DNA of 64,000 nucleotides from Colletes latitarsis (Eukaryota > Arthropoda > Insecta > Hymenoptera > Colletidae), in assembly GCF_051014445.1 (NCBI RefSeq), contig NW_027488368.1:8184001-8248000 (forward strand), written 5' to 3'. A model generated the notes under the pieces. The model worked only from the letters and a program-made list of their open reading frames with translations. It did not search any database and was not told where the DNA came from. Made by a program: the position numbers and the translations under genes. Positions 14,502 to 29,400 of the stretch are shown in pieces; position 1 is the first letter of the stretch; every line of letters starts with the position of its first letter.

Positions 14502-17500
14502 ACCAGAAGAAGGCCAAGATCTGGTCAACAAGTATGCGAAAGATGCGAAAGTACGAGCCAGATGAGGGCAAATACCAGATCAAACCCAAACATAACCAGC
14601 GTTATCCTCCAAAATATTACTCGAAACCAGGATTAATTGACTGTTTCGGTGTGGAACCACATTACTACGGTATCCAAATCAGAAAAAGCGCTGGATCTGG
14701 CCAACAAGTATGCGAAAAATGCGAAAGTGTGAGCCAGATGAGGGCAAATCCCAGACCTAACCGAGACATAGCCGGCGTTATTCTCTAAAATATTAATCGC
14801 AACCAGGTTTAATTGACCGATTCGGTGTGGTACCGCATTACTGCGTGATCCAAACCAGAAAAAGCCGAGGATCTGGCTACAGGTGTGCGAAAAATGCGAA
14901 AGTATGAGCCAGTTGATTGCAAATACCAGAACTAACCCAGACATAACCTATGTCTATATTATCCTCTAAAATACTAATCGGAACCAGCTTCTATTGATTG
15001 TTTCAGTGTGGTACCACATTACTACGTGATCCAAACCAGAAAAAGCCCAGGATCTGGCCAACAAGTATGCGAAAAATGCGAAGGTACGAGCCAAATGAGG
15101 GAAAATCCCAGACCTAACCGAGACATAACCGGCATTATCCTCTAAAATATTAATCGCAACTAGGTTTAATTGACTGTTTCAGTGTGGTACCACATTACAA
15201 CGTTATCCAAACCAGAAAAGGCCCAGGATCTGGCTACAGGTGTGCGAAAAATGCGAAAGTACGAGCCAGATGAGGGCAAATCCCAGACCTAACCGAGACA
15301 TAGCCGGCGTTATCCTCTAAAATATTAATCGCAACCAGGTTTAATTGACAGTTTCGGTGTGGGACCACATTACTACGGGATCCAATCCAGAAAAAACGCT
15401 GGATCTGGCCAACAACTATGCGAAAAACGCGAAAGTATGAGCCAGATGTTTGCAAATACCAGAACTGACCCAGACATAACCAGCGTTATCCTCTATAATA
15501 CTAATCGGAACCAGCTTTTATTGACTGTTTCAGTGTGGCACCACATTACTACGTGATCCAAAGCAGAAGAAGGCCAAGATCTGGTCAACAAGTATGCGAA
15601 AAATGCGTAAGTACGAGCCAGATGAGGGCAAATCCCAGACCTAACCGAGACATAGCCGGCGTTATTCTCTAAAATATTAATCGCAACCAGGTTTAATTGA
15701 CTGATTCGGTGTGGTACCACATTACTACGTGATCCAAACCAGAAAAAGCCCAGGATCTGGCCAACAAGTATGCGAAAACTGCGAAAGTACGAGCCAGATG
15801 AGGGCAAATACCAGACCTAACCCAGACAAAACCGGCATTTCCACTTTAATATTAATCTCAACCAGGTTTAATTGACTGTTTCGGTGTGGAACCACATTAC
15901 TACGGGATCCAAATCAGAAAAACCCCTGGATCTGGCCAACAAGTATGCGAAAAATTCGAAAGTACGAGCCTGATGAGGGCAAATCCCAGACCTAACCCAG
16001 ACATAACCGGCGTTATCCTCTAAAATATTACTCGCAACCAGGTTTTATTGTCTATTTCGGTGTGGTACCGCATTACTGCGTGATCCAAACCAGAAAAAGC
16101 CGAGGATCTGGCTACAGGTGTGCGGAAAATGCGAAAGTACGAGCCAGATGAGGGCAAATCCCAGACCTAACCGAGACATAGCAGGCGTTATTCTCTAAAA
16201 TATTAATCGCAACCAGGTTTAATTGACTGATTCGGTGTGGGACCACATTACTACGTGATCCAAACCAGAAAAAGCCCAGGATCTGGCTACAGGTGTGCGA
16301 AAAATGCGAAAGTACGAGCCAGATGAGGGCAAATCCCAGACCTAACCGAGACATAGCCGGCGTTATTCTCTAAAATATTAATCGCAACCAGGTTTAATTG
16401 ACTGATTCGGTGTGGTACCGCATTACTGCGTGATCCAAACCAGAAAAAGCCGAGGATCTGGCTACAGGTGTGCGAAAAATGCGAAAGTACGAGCCAGATG
16501 AGGGCAAATCCCAGACACAACCGAGACATAGCCGGCGTTACTCTCTAAAATATTAATCGCAACCAGGTTTAATTGACTGATTCGGTGTGGGACCACATTA
16601 CTACGTGATCCAAACCAGAAGAAGGCCAAGATCTGGTCAACAAGTATGCGAAAGATGCGAAAGTACGAGCCAGATGAGGGCAAATACCAGATCAAACCCA
16701 AACATAACCAGCGTTATCCTCCAAAATATTACTCGAAACCAGGTTTAATTGACTGTTTCGGTGTGGAACCACATTACTACGGTATCCAAATCAGAAAAAG
16801 CGCTGGATCTGGCCAACAAGTATGCGAAAAATGCGAAAGTGTGAGCCAGATGAGGGCAAATCCCAGACCTAACCGAGACATAGCCGGCGTTATTCTCTAA
16901 AATATTAATCGCAACCAGGTTTAATTGACCGATTCGGTGTGGTACCGCATTACTGCGTGATCCAAACCAGAAAAAGCCGAGGATCTGGCTACAGGTGTGC
17001 GAAAAATGCGAAAGTATGAGCCAGTTGATTGCAAATACCAGAACTAACCCAGACATAACCTATGTCTATATTATCCTCTAAAATACTAATCGGAACCAGC
17101 TTCTATTGATTGTTTCAGTGTGGTACCACATTACTACGTGATCCAAACCAGAAAAAGCCCAGGATCTGGCCAACAAGTATGCGAAAAATGCGAAGGTACG
17201 AGCCAAATGAGGGAAAATCCCAGACCTAACCGAGACATAACCGGCATTATCCTCTAAAATATTAATCGCAACTAGGTTTAATTGACTGTTTCAGTGTGGT
17301 ACCACATTACAACGTTATCCAAACCAGAAAAGGCCCAGGATCTGGCTACAGGTGTGCGAAAAATGCGAAAGTACGAGCCAGATGAGGGCAAATCCCAGAC
17401 CTAACCGAGACATAGCCGGCGTTATCCTCTAAAATATTAATCGCAACCAGGTTTAATTGACAGTTTCGGTGTGGGACCACATTACTACGGGATCCAATCC

Positions 17501-18724
17501 AGAAAAAACGCTGGATCTGGCCAACAACTATGCGAAAAACGCGAAAGTATGAGCCAGATGTTTGCAAATACCAGAACTGACCCAGACATAACCAGCGTTA
17601 TCCTCTATAATACTAATCGGAACCAGCTTTTATTGACTGTTTCAGTGTGGCACCACATTACTACGTGATCCAAAGCAGAAGAAGGCCAAGATCTGGTCAA
17701 CAAGTATGCGAAAAATGCGTAAGTACGAGCCAGATGAGGGCAAATCCCAGACCTAACCGAGACATAGCCGGCGCTATTCTCTAAAATATTAATCGCAACC
17801 AGGTTTAATTGACTGATTCGGTGTGGTACCACATTACTACGTGATCCAAACCAGAAAAAGCCCAGGATCTGGCCAACAAGTATGCGAAAACTGCGAAAGT
17901 ACGAGCCAGATGAGGGCAAATACCAGACCTAACCCAGACAAAACCGGCATTTCCTCTTTAATATTAATCTCAACCAGGTTTAATTGACTGTTTCGGTGTG
18001 GAACCACATTACTACGGGATCCAAATCAGAAAAACCCCTGGATCTGGCCAACAAGTATGCGAAAAATGCGAAAGTACGAGCCTGATGAGGGCAAATCCCA
18101 GACCTAACCCAGACATAACCGGCGTTATCCTCTAAAATATTACTCGCAACCAGGTTTTATTGTCTATTTCGGTGTGGTACCGCATTACTGCGTGATCCAA
18201 ACCAGAAAAAGCCGAGGATCTGGCTACAGGTGTGCGGAAAATGCGAAAGTACGAGCCAGATGAGGGCAAATCCCAGACCTAACCGAGACATAGCAGGCGT
18301 TATTCTCTAAAATATTAATCGCAACCAGGTTTAATTGACTGATTCGGTGTGGGACCACATTACTACGTGATCCAAACCAGAAAAAGCCCAGGATCTGGCT
18401 ACAGGTGTGCGAAAAATGCGAAAGTACGAGCCAGATGAGGGCAAATCCCAGACCTAACCGAGACATAGCCGGCGTTATTCTCTAAAATATTAATCGCAAC
18501 CAGGTTTAATTGACTGATTCGGTGTGGTACCGCATTACTGCGTGATCCAAACCAGAAAAAGCCGAGGATCTGGCTACAGGTGTGCGAAAAATGCGAAAGT
18601 ACGAGCCAGATGAGGGCAAATCCCAGACATAACCGAGACATAGCCGGCGTTACTCTCTAAAATATTAATCGCAACCAGGTTTAATTGACTGATTCGGTGT
18701 GGGACCACATTACTACGTGATCCA
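14502..18724. repeat. 2112 bp (12-unit) repeat within the second 6.9 kb block
   Basis: This is the counterpart of the repeat at 7645-11508, with landmarks at 14534/16646, 14633/16745, 15234/17346 and 16112/18224, all 2112 bp apart. Here the second copy runs on past the end of the 6857 bp block to about 18724. There AGAAAAAGCCCAGG replaces the AGAAGAAGGCC expected for a third copy. The two 12-unit copies differ at a few single bases. Confidence 0.7.
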
Positions 18725-21535
18725 AACCAGAAAAAGCCCAGGATCTGGCTACAGGTGTGCGAAAAATGCGAAAGTACGAGCCAGATGAGGGCAAATCCCA
18801 GACCTAACCGAGACATAGCCGGCGTTATCCTCTAAAATATTAATCGCAACCAGGTTTAATTGACAGTTTCGGTGTGGGACCACATTACTACGGTATCCAA
18901 ATCAGAAAAAGCGCTGGATCTGGCCCACAAGTATGCGAAAAACGCGAAAGTATGAGCCAGATGACTGCAAATACGAGAACTAACCCCGACATAACCAGCG
19001 TTATCCTCTAAAATACTAATCGGAACCAGCTTTTATTGACTGTTTCAGTGTGGTACCACATTACTACGTTATCCAAACCAGAAAAGGCCCAGGATCTGGC
19101 CAACAAGTATGCGAAAAATGCGGAAGTACGAGCCAGATGAGGGCAAATCCCTGACCTAACCGAGACATAACGGGCATTATCGTCTAAAATGTTAATCGCA
19201 ACCAGGTCTAATTGACTGTTTCGTTGTGGTACCGCATTACTGCGGGATCGAATCCAGAAAAACCCCAGGATCTGGCGAACAAGTATGCGAAAAACGCGAA
19301 AGTATGAGCCAGATGATTGCAAATACCAGAACTAACCCAGACATAACCAGCGTTATCCTCTAAAATACTAATCGGAACCAGCTTCTATTGACTGTTTCAG
19401 TGTGGTACCACATTACTACGTGATCCAAACCAGAAAAAGGCCAGGATCTGCCCAACAAGTATGCGAAGAATGCGATAGTACGAGCCAGATGAGGGCAAAT
19501 ACCAGATGTAACCCAAACATAACCAGCGTTATCCTCCAAAATATTACTCGAAACCAGGTTTAATTGACTGTTTCGGTGTGGATCCACATTACTACGGTAT
19601 CCAAATCAGAAAAAGCGCTGGATCTGGCCAACGAGTATGCGAAAAATGCGAAAGTACGAGCCAGATGATTGCAAATACAAGAACTAACCCAAACATAACC
19701 AGCGTTATCCTCCAAAATACTACTCGAAACCAGGTTTAATGGACTGTTTCGGTGTGGAACCACATTACTACGGTGTCCGAATCAGAAAAAGGCCAAGATC
19801 TGGTGAACAAGTATGCGAAAAATGCGTAAGTACGAGCCAGATGAGGGCAAATCCCAGACCTAACCCAGACATAACCGGCGTTATTCTCTAAAATATTAAT
19901 CGCAACCAGGTTTAATTGACTGATTCGGTGTGGTACCACATTACTACGTGATCCAAACCAGAAAAAGCCCAGGATCTGGCCAACAAGTATGCGAAAACTG
20001 CGAAAGTACGAGCCAGATGAGGGCAAATACCAGACCTAACCCAGACAAAACCGGCATTTCCTCTTTAATATTAATCTCAACCAGGTTTAATTGACTGTTT
20101 CGGTGTGGAACCACATTACTACGGGATCCAAATCAGAAAAACCCCTGGATCTGGCCAACAAGTATGCGAAAAATGCGAAAGTACGAGCCTGATGAGGGCA
20201 AATCCCAGACCTAACCCAGACATAACCGGCGTTATCCTCTAAAATATTACTCGCAATCAGGTTTTATTGTCTATTTCGGTGTGGTACCGCATTACTGCGT
20301 GATCCAAACCAGAAAAAGCCGAGGATCTGGCTACAGGTGTGCGGAAAATGCGAAAGTACGAGCCAGATGAGGGCAAATCCCAGACCTAACCGAGACATAG
20401 CAGGCGTTATTCTCTAAAATATTAATCGCAACCAGGTTTAATTGACTGATTCGGTGTGGGACCACATTACTACGTGATCCAAACCAGAAAAAGCCCAGGA
20501 TCTGGCTACAGGTGTGCGAAAAATGCGAAAGTACGAGCCAGATGAGGGCAAATCCCAGACCTAACCGAGACATAGCCGGCGTTATTCTCTAAAATATTAA
20601 TCGCAACCAGGTTTAATTGACTGATTCGGTGTGGTACCGCATTACTGCGTGATCCAAACCAGAAAAAGCCGAGGATCTGGCTACAGGTGTGCGAAAAATG
20701 CGAAAGTACGAGCCAGATGAGGGCAAATCCCAGACATAACCGAGACATAGCCGGCGTTACTCTCTAAAATATTAATCGCAACCAGGTATAATTGACTGAT
20801 TCGGTGTGGGACCACATTACTACGTGATCCAAACCAGAAAAAGCCCAGGATCTGGCTACAGGTGTGCGAAAAATGCGAAAGTACGAGCCAGATGAGGGCA
20901 AATCCCAGACCTAACCGAGACATAGCCGGCGTTATCCTCTAAAATATTAATCGCAACCAGGTTTAATTGACAGTTTCGGTGTGGGACCACATTACTACGG
21001 TATCCAAATCAGAAAAAGCGTTGGATCTGGCCCACAAGTATGCGAAAAACGCGAAAGTATGAGCCAGATGACTGCAAATACGAGAACTAACCCCGACATA
21101 ACCAGCGTTATCCTCTAAAATACTAATCGGAACCAGCTTTTATTGACTGTTTCAGTGTGGTACCACATTACTACGTTATCCAAACCAGAAAAGGCCCAGG
21201 ATCTGGCCAACAAGTATGCGAAAAATGCGGAAGTACGAGCCAGATGAGGGCAAATCCCTGACCTAACCGAGACATAACGGGCATTATCGTCTAAAATGTT
21301 AATCGCAACCAGGTCTAATTGACTGTTTCGTTGTGGTACCGCATTACTGCGGGATCCAATCCAGAAAAACCCCAGGATCTGGCGAACAAGTATGCGAAAA
21401 ACGCGAAAGTATGAGCCAGATGATTGCAAATACCAGAACTAACCCAGACATAACCAGCGTTATCCTCTAAAATACTAATCGGAACCAGCTTCTATTGATT
21501 GTTTCAGTGTGGTACCACATTACTACGTGATCCAA
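17700..21535. repeat. 2107 bp-offset higher-order repeat, two copies
   Basis: From the GCGAAAAATGCGTAAGTACG unit near 17712 the order of unit types is repeated 2107 bp later, from near 19819. Landmarks at 18224/20331, 18399/20506, 18574/20681 and 19008/21115 keep this offset. Each matching stretch is about 1.7 kb. The intervening part near 19.43-19.8 kb belongs to other unit types. A third, related stretch lies 2815 bp further on (20331/23146, 21115/23930). Confidence 0.65.
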
Positions 21536-23499
21536 ACCAGAAGAAGGCCAAGATCTGGTCAACAAGTATGCGAAAGATGCGAAAGTACGAGCCAGATGAG
21601 GGCAAATACCAGATCAAACCCAAACATAACCAGCGTTATCCTCCAAAATATTACTCGAAACCAGGTTTAATTGACTGTTTCGGTGTGGAACCACATTACT
21701 ACGGTATCCAAATCAGAAAAAGCGCTGGATCTGGCCAACAAGTATGCGAAAAATGCGAAAGTGTGAGCCAGATGAGGGCAAATCCCAGACCTAACCGAGA
21801 CATAGCCGGCGTTATTCTCTAAAATATTAATCGCAACCAGGTTTAATTGACCGATTCGGTGTGGTACCGCATTACTGCGTGATCCAAACCAGAAAAAGCC
21901 GAGGATCTGGCTACAGGTGTGCGAAAAATGCGAAAGTATGAGCCAGTTGATTGCAAATACCAGAACTAACCCAGACATAACCTATGTCTATATTATCCTC
22001 TAAAATACTAATCGGAACCAGCTTCTATTGATTGTTTCAGTGTGGTACCACATTACTACGTGATCCAAACCAGAAAAAGCCCAGGATCTGGCCAACAAGT
22101 ATGCGAAAAATGCGAAGGTACGAGCCAAATGAGGGAAAATCCCAGACCTAACCGAGACATAACCGGCATTATCCTCTAAAATATTAATCGCAACTAGGTT
22201 TAATTGACTGTTTCAGTGTGGTACCACATTACAACGTTATCCAAACCAGAAAAGGCCCAGGATCTGGCTACAGGTGTGCGAAAAATGCGAAAGTACGAGC
22301 CAGATGAGGGCAAATCCCAGACCTAACCGAGACATAGCCGGCGTTATCCTCTAAAATATTAATCGCAACCAGGTTTAATTGACAGTTTCGGTGTGGGACC
22401 ACATTACTACGGAATCCAATCCAGAAAAAACGCTGGATCTGGCCAACAACTATGCGAAAAACGCGAAAGTATGAGCCAGATGTTTGCAAATACCAGAACT
22501 GACCCAGACATAACCAGCGTTATCCTCTATAATACTAATCGGAACCAGCTTTTATTGACTGTTTCAGTGTGGCACCACATTACTACGTGATCCAAAGCAG
22601 AAGAAGGCCAAGATCTGGTCAACAAGTATGCGAAAAATGCGTAAGTACGAGCCAGATGAGGGCAAATCCCAGACCTAACCGAGACATAGCCGGCGTTATT
22701 CTCTAAAATATTAATCGCAACCAGGTTTAATTGACTGATTCGGTGTGGTACCACATTACTACGTGATCCAAACCAGAAAAAGCCCAGGATCTGGCCAACA
22801 AGTATGCGAAAACTGCGAAAGTACGAGCCAGATGAGGGCAAATACCAGACCTAACCCAGACAAAACCGGCATTTCCTCTTTAATATTAATCTCAACCAGG
22901 TTTAATTGACTGTTTCGGTGTGGAACCACATTACTACGGGATCCAAATCAGAAAAACCCCTGGATCTGGCCAACAAGTATGCGAAAAATGCGAAAGTACG
23001 AGCCTGATGAGGGCAAATCCCAGACCTAACCCAGACATAACCGGCGTTATCCTCTAAAATATTACTCGCAACCAGGTTTTATTGTCTATTTCGGTGTGGT
23101 ACCGCATTACTGCGTGATCCAAACCAGAAAAAGCCGTGGATCTGGCTACAGGTGTGCGGAAAATGCGAAAGTACGAGCCAGATGAGGGCAAATCCCAGAC
23201 CTAACCGAGACATAGCAGGCGTTATTCTCTAAAATATTAATCGCAACCAGGTTTAATTGACTGATTCGGTGTGGGACCACATTACTACGTGATCCAAACC
23301 AGAAAAAGCCCAGGATCTGGCTACAGGTGTGCGAAAAATGCGAAAGTACGAGCCAGATGAGGGCAAATCCCAGACCTAACCGAGACATAGCCGGCGTTAT
23401 TCTCTAAAATATTAATCGCAACCAGGTTTAATTGACTGATTCGGTGTGGTACCGCATTACTGCGTGATCCAAACCAGAAAAAGCCGAGGATCTGGCTAC

Positions 23500-26400
23500 A
23501 GGTGTGCGAAAAATGCGAAAGTACGAGCCAGATGAGGGCAAATCCCAGACATAACCGAGACATAGCCGGCGTTACTCTCTAAAATATTAATCGCAACCAG
23601 GTTTAATTGACTGATTCGGTGTGGGACCACATTACTACGTGATCCAAACCAGAAAAAGCCCAGGATCTGGCTACAGGTGTGCGAAAAATGCGAAAGTACG
23701 AGCCAGATGAGGGCAAATCCCAGACCTAACCGAGACATAGCCGGCGTTATCCTCTAAAATATTAATCGCAACCAGGTTTAATTGACAGTTTCGGTGTGGG
23801 ACCACATTACTACGGTATCCAAATCAGAAAAAGCGCTGGATCTGGCCAACAAGTATGCGAAAAACGCGAAAGTATGAGCCAGATGACTGCAAATACGAGA
23901 ACTAACCCCGACATAACCAGCGTTATCCTCTAAAATACTAATCGGAACCAGCTTTTATTGACTGTTTCAGTGTGGTACCACATTACTACGTTATCCAAAC
24001 CAGAAAAGGCCCAGGATCTGGCCAACAAGTATGCGAAAAATGCGGAAGTACGAGCCAGATGAGGGCAAATCCCTGACCTAACCGAGACATAACGGGCATT
24101 ATCGTCTAAAATGTTAATCGCAACCAGGTCTAATTGACTGTTTCGTTGTGGTACCGCATTACTGCGGGATCCAATCCAGAAAAACCCCAGGATCTGGCGA
24201 ACAAGTATGCGAAAAACGCGAAAGTATGAGCCAGATGATTGCAAATACCAGAACTAACCCAGACATAACCAGCGTTATCCTCTAAAATACTAATCGGAAC
24301 CAGCTTCTATTGATTGTTTCAGTGTGGTACCACATTACTACGTGATCCAAACCAGAAAAAGCCCAGGATCTGGCCAACAAGTATGCGAAAAATGCGAAAG
24401 TACGAGCCAAATGAGGGAAAATCCCAGACCTAACCGAGACATAGTCGGCGTTATTCTCTAAAATATTAATCGCAACCAGGTTTAATTGACTGATTCGGTG
24501 TGGGACCACATTACTACGTGATCCAAACCAGAAAAAGCCCAGGATCTGGCTACAGGTGTGCGAAAAATGCGAAAGTACGAGCCAGATGAGGGCAAATCCC
24601 AGACCTAACCGAGACATAGCCGGCGTTATCCTCTAAAATACTAATCGGAACCAGCTTTTATTGACTGTTTCAGTGTGGTACCACATTACTACGTTATCCA
24701 AACCAAAAAAGGCCCAGGATCTGGCCAACAAGTATGCGAAAAATGCGGAAGTACGAGCCAGATGAGGGCAAATCCCTGACCTAACCGAGACATAACGGGC
24801 ATTATCGTCTAAAATATTAATCGCAACCAGGTCTAATTGACTGTTTCGTTGTGGTACCGCATTACTGCGGGATCCAATCCAGAAAAACCCCAGGATCTGG
24901 CGAACAAGTATGCGAAAAACGCGAAAGTATGAGCCAGATGATTGCAAATACCAGAACTAGCCCAGACATAACCAGCGTTATCCTCTAAAATACTAATCGG
25001 AACCAGCTTCTATTGATTGTTTCAGTGTGGTACCACATTACTACGTGATCCAAACCAGAAAAAGCCCAGGATCTGGCCAACAAGTATGCGAAAAATGCGA
25101 AAGTACGAGCCAAATGAGGGAAAATCCCAGACCTAACCGAGACATAACCGGCATTATCCTCTAAAATATTAATCGCAACTAGGTTTAATTGACTGTTTCA
25201 GTGTGGTACCACATTACAACGTTATCCAAACCAGAAAAGGCCCAGGATCTGGCCAATAAGTATGCGAAAAATGCGGAAGTACGAGCCAGATGAGGACAAA
25301 TCCCTGACCTAACCGAGACATAGCCGGCGTTATTCTCTAAAATATTAATCGCAACCAGGTTTAATTGACTGATTCGGTGTGGGACCACATTACTACATGA
25401 TCCAAACCAGAAAAAGCCCAGGATCTGGCTACAGGTGTGCGAAAAATGCGAAAGTACGAGCCAGATGAGGGCAAATCCCAGACCTAACCGAGACATAGCC
25501 GGCGTTATCCTCTAAAATATTAATCGCAACCAGGTTTAATTGACAGTTTCGGTGTGGGACCACATTACTACGGGATCCAATCCAGAAAGACGCTGGATCT
25601 GGCCAACAACTATGCGAAAAACGCGAAAGTATGAGCCAGATGATTGCAAATACCAGAACTAACCCAGACATAACCAGCGTTATCCGCTAAAATACTAATC
25701 GGAACCAGCTTTTATTGACTGTTTCAGTGTGGCACCACATTACTACGTGATCCAAACCAGAAGAAGGCCAAGATCTGGTCAACAAGTATGCGAAAGATGC
25801 GAAAGTACGAGCCAGATGAGGGCAAATACCAGATCAAACCCAAACATAACCAGCGTTATCCTCCAAAATATTACTCGAAACCAGGTTTAATTGACTGTTT
25901 CGGTGTGGAACCACATTACTACGGTATCCAAATCAGAAAAAGCGCTGGATGTGGCCAACAAGTATGCGAAAAATGCGAAAGTGTGAGCCAGATGAGGGCA
26001 AATCCCAGACCTAACCGAGACATAGCCGGCGTTATTCTCTAAAATATTAATCGCAACCAGGTTTAATTGACCGATTCGGTGTGGTACCGCATTACTGCGT
26101 GATCCAAACCAGAAAAAGCCAAGGATCTGGCTACAGGTGTGCGAAAAATGCGAAAGTATGAGCCAGTTGATTGCAAATACCAGAACTAACCCAGACATAA
26201 CCTATGTCTATATTATCCTCTAAAATACTAATCGGAACCAGCTTCTATTGATTGTTTCAGTGTGGTACCACATTACTACGTGATCCAAACCAGAAAAAGC
26301 CCAGGATCTGGCCAACAAGTATGCGAAAACTGCGAAAGTACGAGCCAGATGAGGGCAAATACCAGACCTAACCCAGACAAAACCGGCATTTCCTCTTTAA

Positions 26401-29400
26401 TATTAATCTCAACCAGGTTTAATTGACTGTTTCGGTGTGGAACCACATTACTACGGGATCCAAATCAGAAAAACCCCTGGATCTGGCCAACAAGTATGCG
26501 AAAACTGCGAAAGTACGAGCCAGATGAGGGCAAATACCAGACCTAACCCAGACAAAACCGGCATTTCCTCTTTAATATTAATCTCAACCAGGTTTAATTG
26601 ACTGTTTCGGTGTGGAACCACATTACTACGGGATCCAAATCAGAAAAACCCCTGGATCTGGCCAACAAGTATGCGAAAAATGCGAAAGTACGAGCCTGAT
26701 GAGGGCAAATCCCAGACCTAACCCAGACATAACCGGCGTTATCCTCTAAAATATTACTCGCAACCAGGTTTTATTGTCTATTTCGGTGTGGTACCGCATT
26801 ACTGCGTGATCCAAACCAGAAAAAGCCGAGGATCTGGCTACAGGTGTGCGGAAAATGCGAAAGTACGAGCCAGATGAGGGCAAATCCCAGACATAACCGA
26901 GACATAGCCGGCGTTACTCTCTAAAATATTAATCGCAACCAGGTTTAATTGACTGATTCGGTGTGGGACCACATTACTACGTGATCCAAACCAGAAAAAG
27001 CCCAGGATCTGGCTACAGGTGTGCGAAAAATGCGAAAGTACGAGCCAGATGAGGGCAAATCCCAGACCTAACCGAGACATAGCCGGCGTTATCCTCTAAA
27101 ATATTAATCGCAACCAGGTTTAATTGACAGTTTCGGTGTGGGACCACATTACTACGGTATCCAAATCAGAAAAAGCGCTGGATCTGGCCAACAAGTATGC
27201 GAAAAACGCGAAAGTATGAGCCAGATGACTGCAAATACGAGAACTAACCCCGACATAACCAGCGTTATCCTCTAAAATACTAATCGGAACCAGCTTTTAT
27301 TGACTGTTTCAGTGTGGTACCACATTACTACGTTATCCAAACCAGAAAAGGCCCAGGATCTGGCCAACAAGTATGCGAAAAATGCGGAAGTACGAGCCAG
27401 ATGAGGGCAAATCCCTGACCTAACCGAGACATAACGGGCATTATCGTCTAAAATGTTAATCGCAACCAGGTCTAATTGACTGTTTCGTTGTGGTACCGCA
27501 TTACTGCGGGATCCAATCCAGAAAAACCCCAGGATCTGGCGAACAAGTATGCGAAAAACGCGAAAGTATGAGCCAGATGATTGCAAATACCAGAACTAAC
27601 CCAGACATAACCAGCGTTATCCTCTAAAATACTAATCGGAACCAGCTTCTATTGATTGTTTCAGTGTGGTACCACATTACTACGTGATCCAAACCAGAAA
27701 AAGCCCAGGATCTGGCCAACAAGTATGCGAAAAATGCGAAAGTACGAGCCAAATGAGGGAAAATCCCAGACCTAACCGAGACATAGCCGGCGTTATTCTC
27801 TAAAATATTAATCGCAACCAGGTTTAATTGACTGATTCGGTGTGGGACCACATTACTACGTGATCCAAACCACAAAAAGCCCAGGATCTGGCTACAGGTG
27901 TGCGAAAAATGCGAAAGTACGAGCCAGATGAGGGCAAATCCCAGACCTAACCGAGACATAGCCGGCGTTATCCTCTAAAATACTAATCGGAACCAGCTTT
28001 TATTGACAGTTTCAGTGTGGTACCACATTACTACGTTATCCAAACCAAAAAAGGCCCAGGATCTGGCCAACAAGTATGCGAAAAATGCGGAAGTACGAGC
28101 CAGATGAGGGCAAATCCCTGACCTAACCGAGACATAACGGGCATTATCGTCTAAAATATTAATCGCAACCAGGTCTAATTGACTGTTTCGCTGTGGTACC
28201 GCATTACTGCGGGATCCAATCCAGAAAAACCCCAGGATCTGGCGAACAAGTATGCGAAAAACGCGAAAGTATGAGCCAGATGATTGCAAATACCAGAACT
28301 AGCCCAGACATAACCAGCGTTATCCTCTAAAATACTAATCGGAACCAGCTTCTATTGATTGTTTCAGTGTGGTACCACATTACTACGTGATCCAAACCAG
28401 AAAAAGCCCAGGATCTGGCCAACAAGTATGCGAAAAATGCGAAAGTACGAGCCAAATGAGGGAAAATCCCAGACCTAACCGAGACATAACCGGCATTATC
28501 CTCTAAAATATTAATCGCAACTAGGTTTAATTGACTGTTTCAGTGTGGTACCACATTACAACGTTATCCAAACCAGAAAAGGCCCAGGATCTGGCCAATA
28601 AGTATGCGAAAAATGCGGAAGTACGAGCCAGATGAGGACAAATCCCTGACCTAACCGAGACATAGCCGGCGTTATTCTCTAAAATATTAATCGCAACCAG
28701 GTTTAATTGACTGATTCGGTGTGGGACCACATTACTACATGATCCAAACCAGAAAAAGCCCAGGATCTGGCTACAGGTGTGCGAAAAATGCGAAAGTACG
28801 AGCCAGATGAGGGCAAATCCCAGACCTAACCGAGACATAGCCGGCGTTATCCTCTAAAATATTAATCGCAACCAGGTTTAATTGACAGTTTCGGTGTGGG
28901 ACCACATTACTACGGGATCCAATCCAGAAAGACGCTGGATCTGGCCAACAACTATGCGAAAAACGCGAAAGTATGAGCCAGATGATTGCAAATACCAGAA
29001 CTAACCCAGACATAACCAGCGTTATCCGCTAAAATACTAATCGGAACCAGCTTTTATTGACTGTTTCAGTGTGGCACCACATTACTACGTGATCCAAACC
29101 AGAAGAAGGCCAAGATCTGGTCAACAAGTATGCGAAAGATGCGAAAGTACGAGCCAGATGAGGGCAAATACCAGATCAAACCCAAACATAACCAGCGTTA
29201 TCCTCCAAAATATTACTCGAAACCAGGTTTAATTGACTGTTTCGGTGTGGAACCACATTACTACGGTATCCAAATCAGAAAAAGCGCTGGATGTGGCCAA
29301 CAAGTATGCGAAAAATGCGAAAGTGTGAGCCAGATGAGGGCACATCCCAGACCTAACCGAGACATAGCCGGCGTTATTCTCTAAAATATTAATCGCAACC

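Larger units (their letters stand above)
4651..18365. repeat. Two tandem 6857 bp (39-unit) higher-order repeat copies
   Basis: A block from about 4651 to 11507 is repeated from about 11508 to 18365. Corresponding landmarks sit 6857 bp apart throughout (for example 5387/12244, 6523/13380, 7074/13931 and 9789/16646) with only scattered single-base differences. The junction near 11508 is visible: a TGTGGGACCACATTACTACG unit joins directly to TTATCCAAACCAGAAAAGGC, which elsewhere follows a different unit type. Each copy is about 39 units and contains internal 12-unit repeats. Such length and similarity imply a recent large duplication. A collapsed or mis-joined assembly is an alternative that only long reads can exclude. 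Confidence 0.8.
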
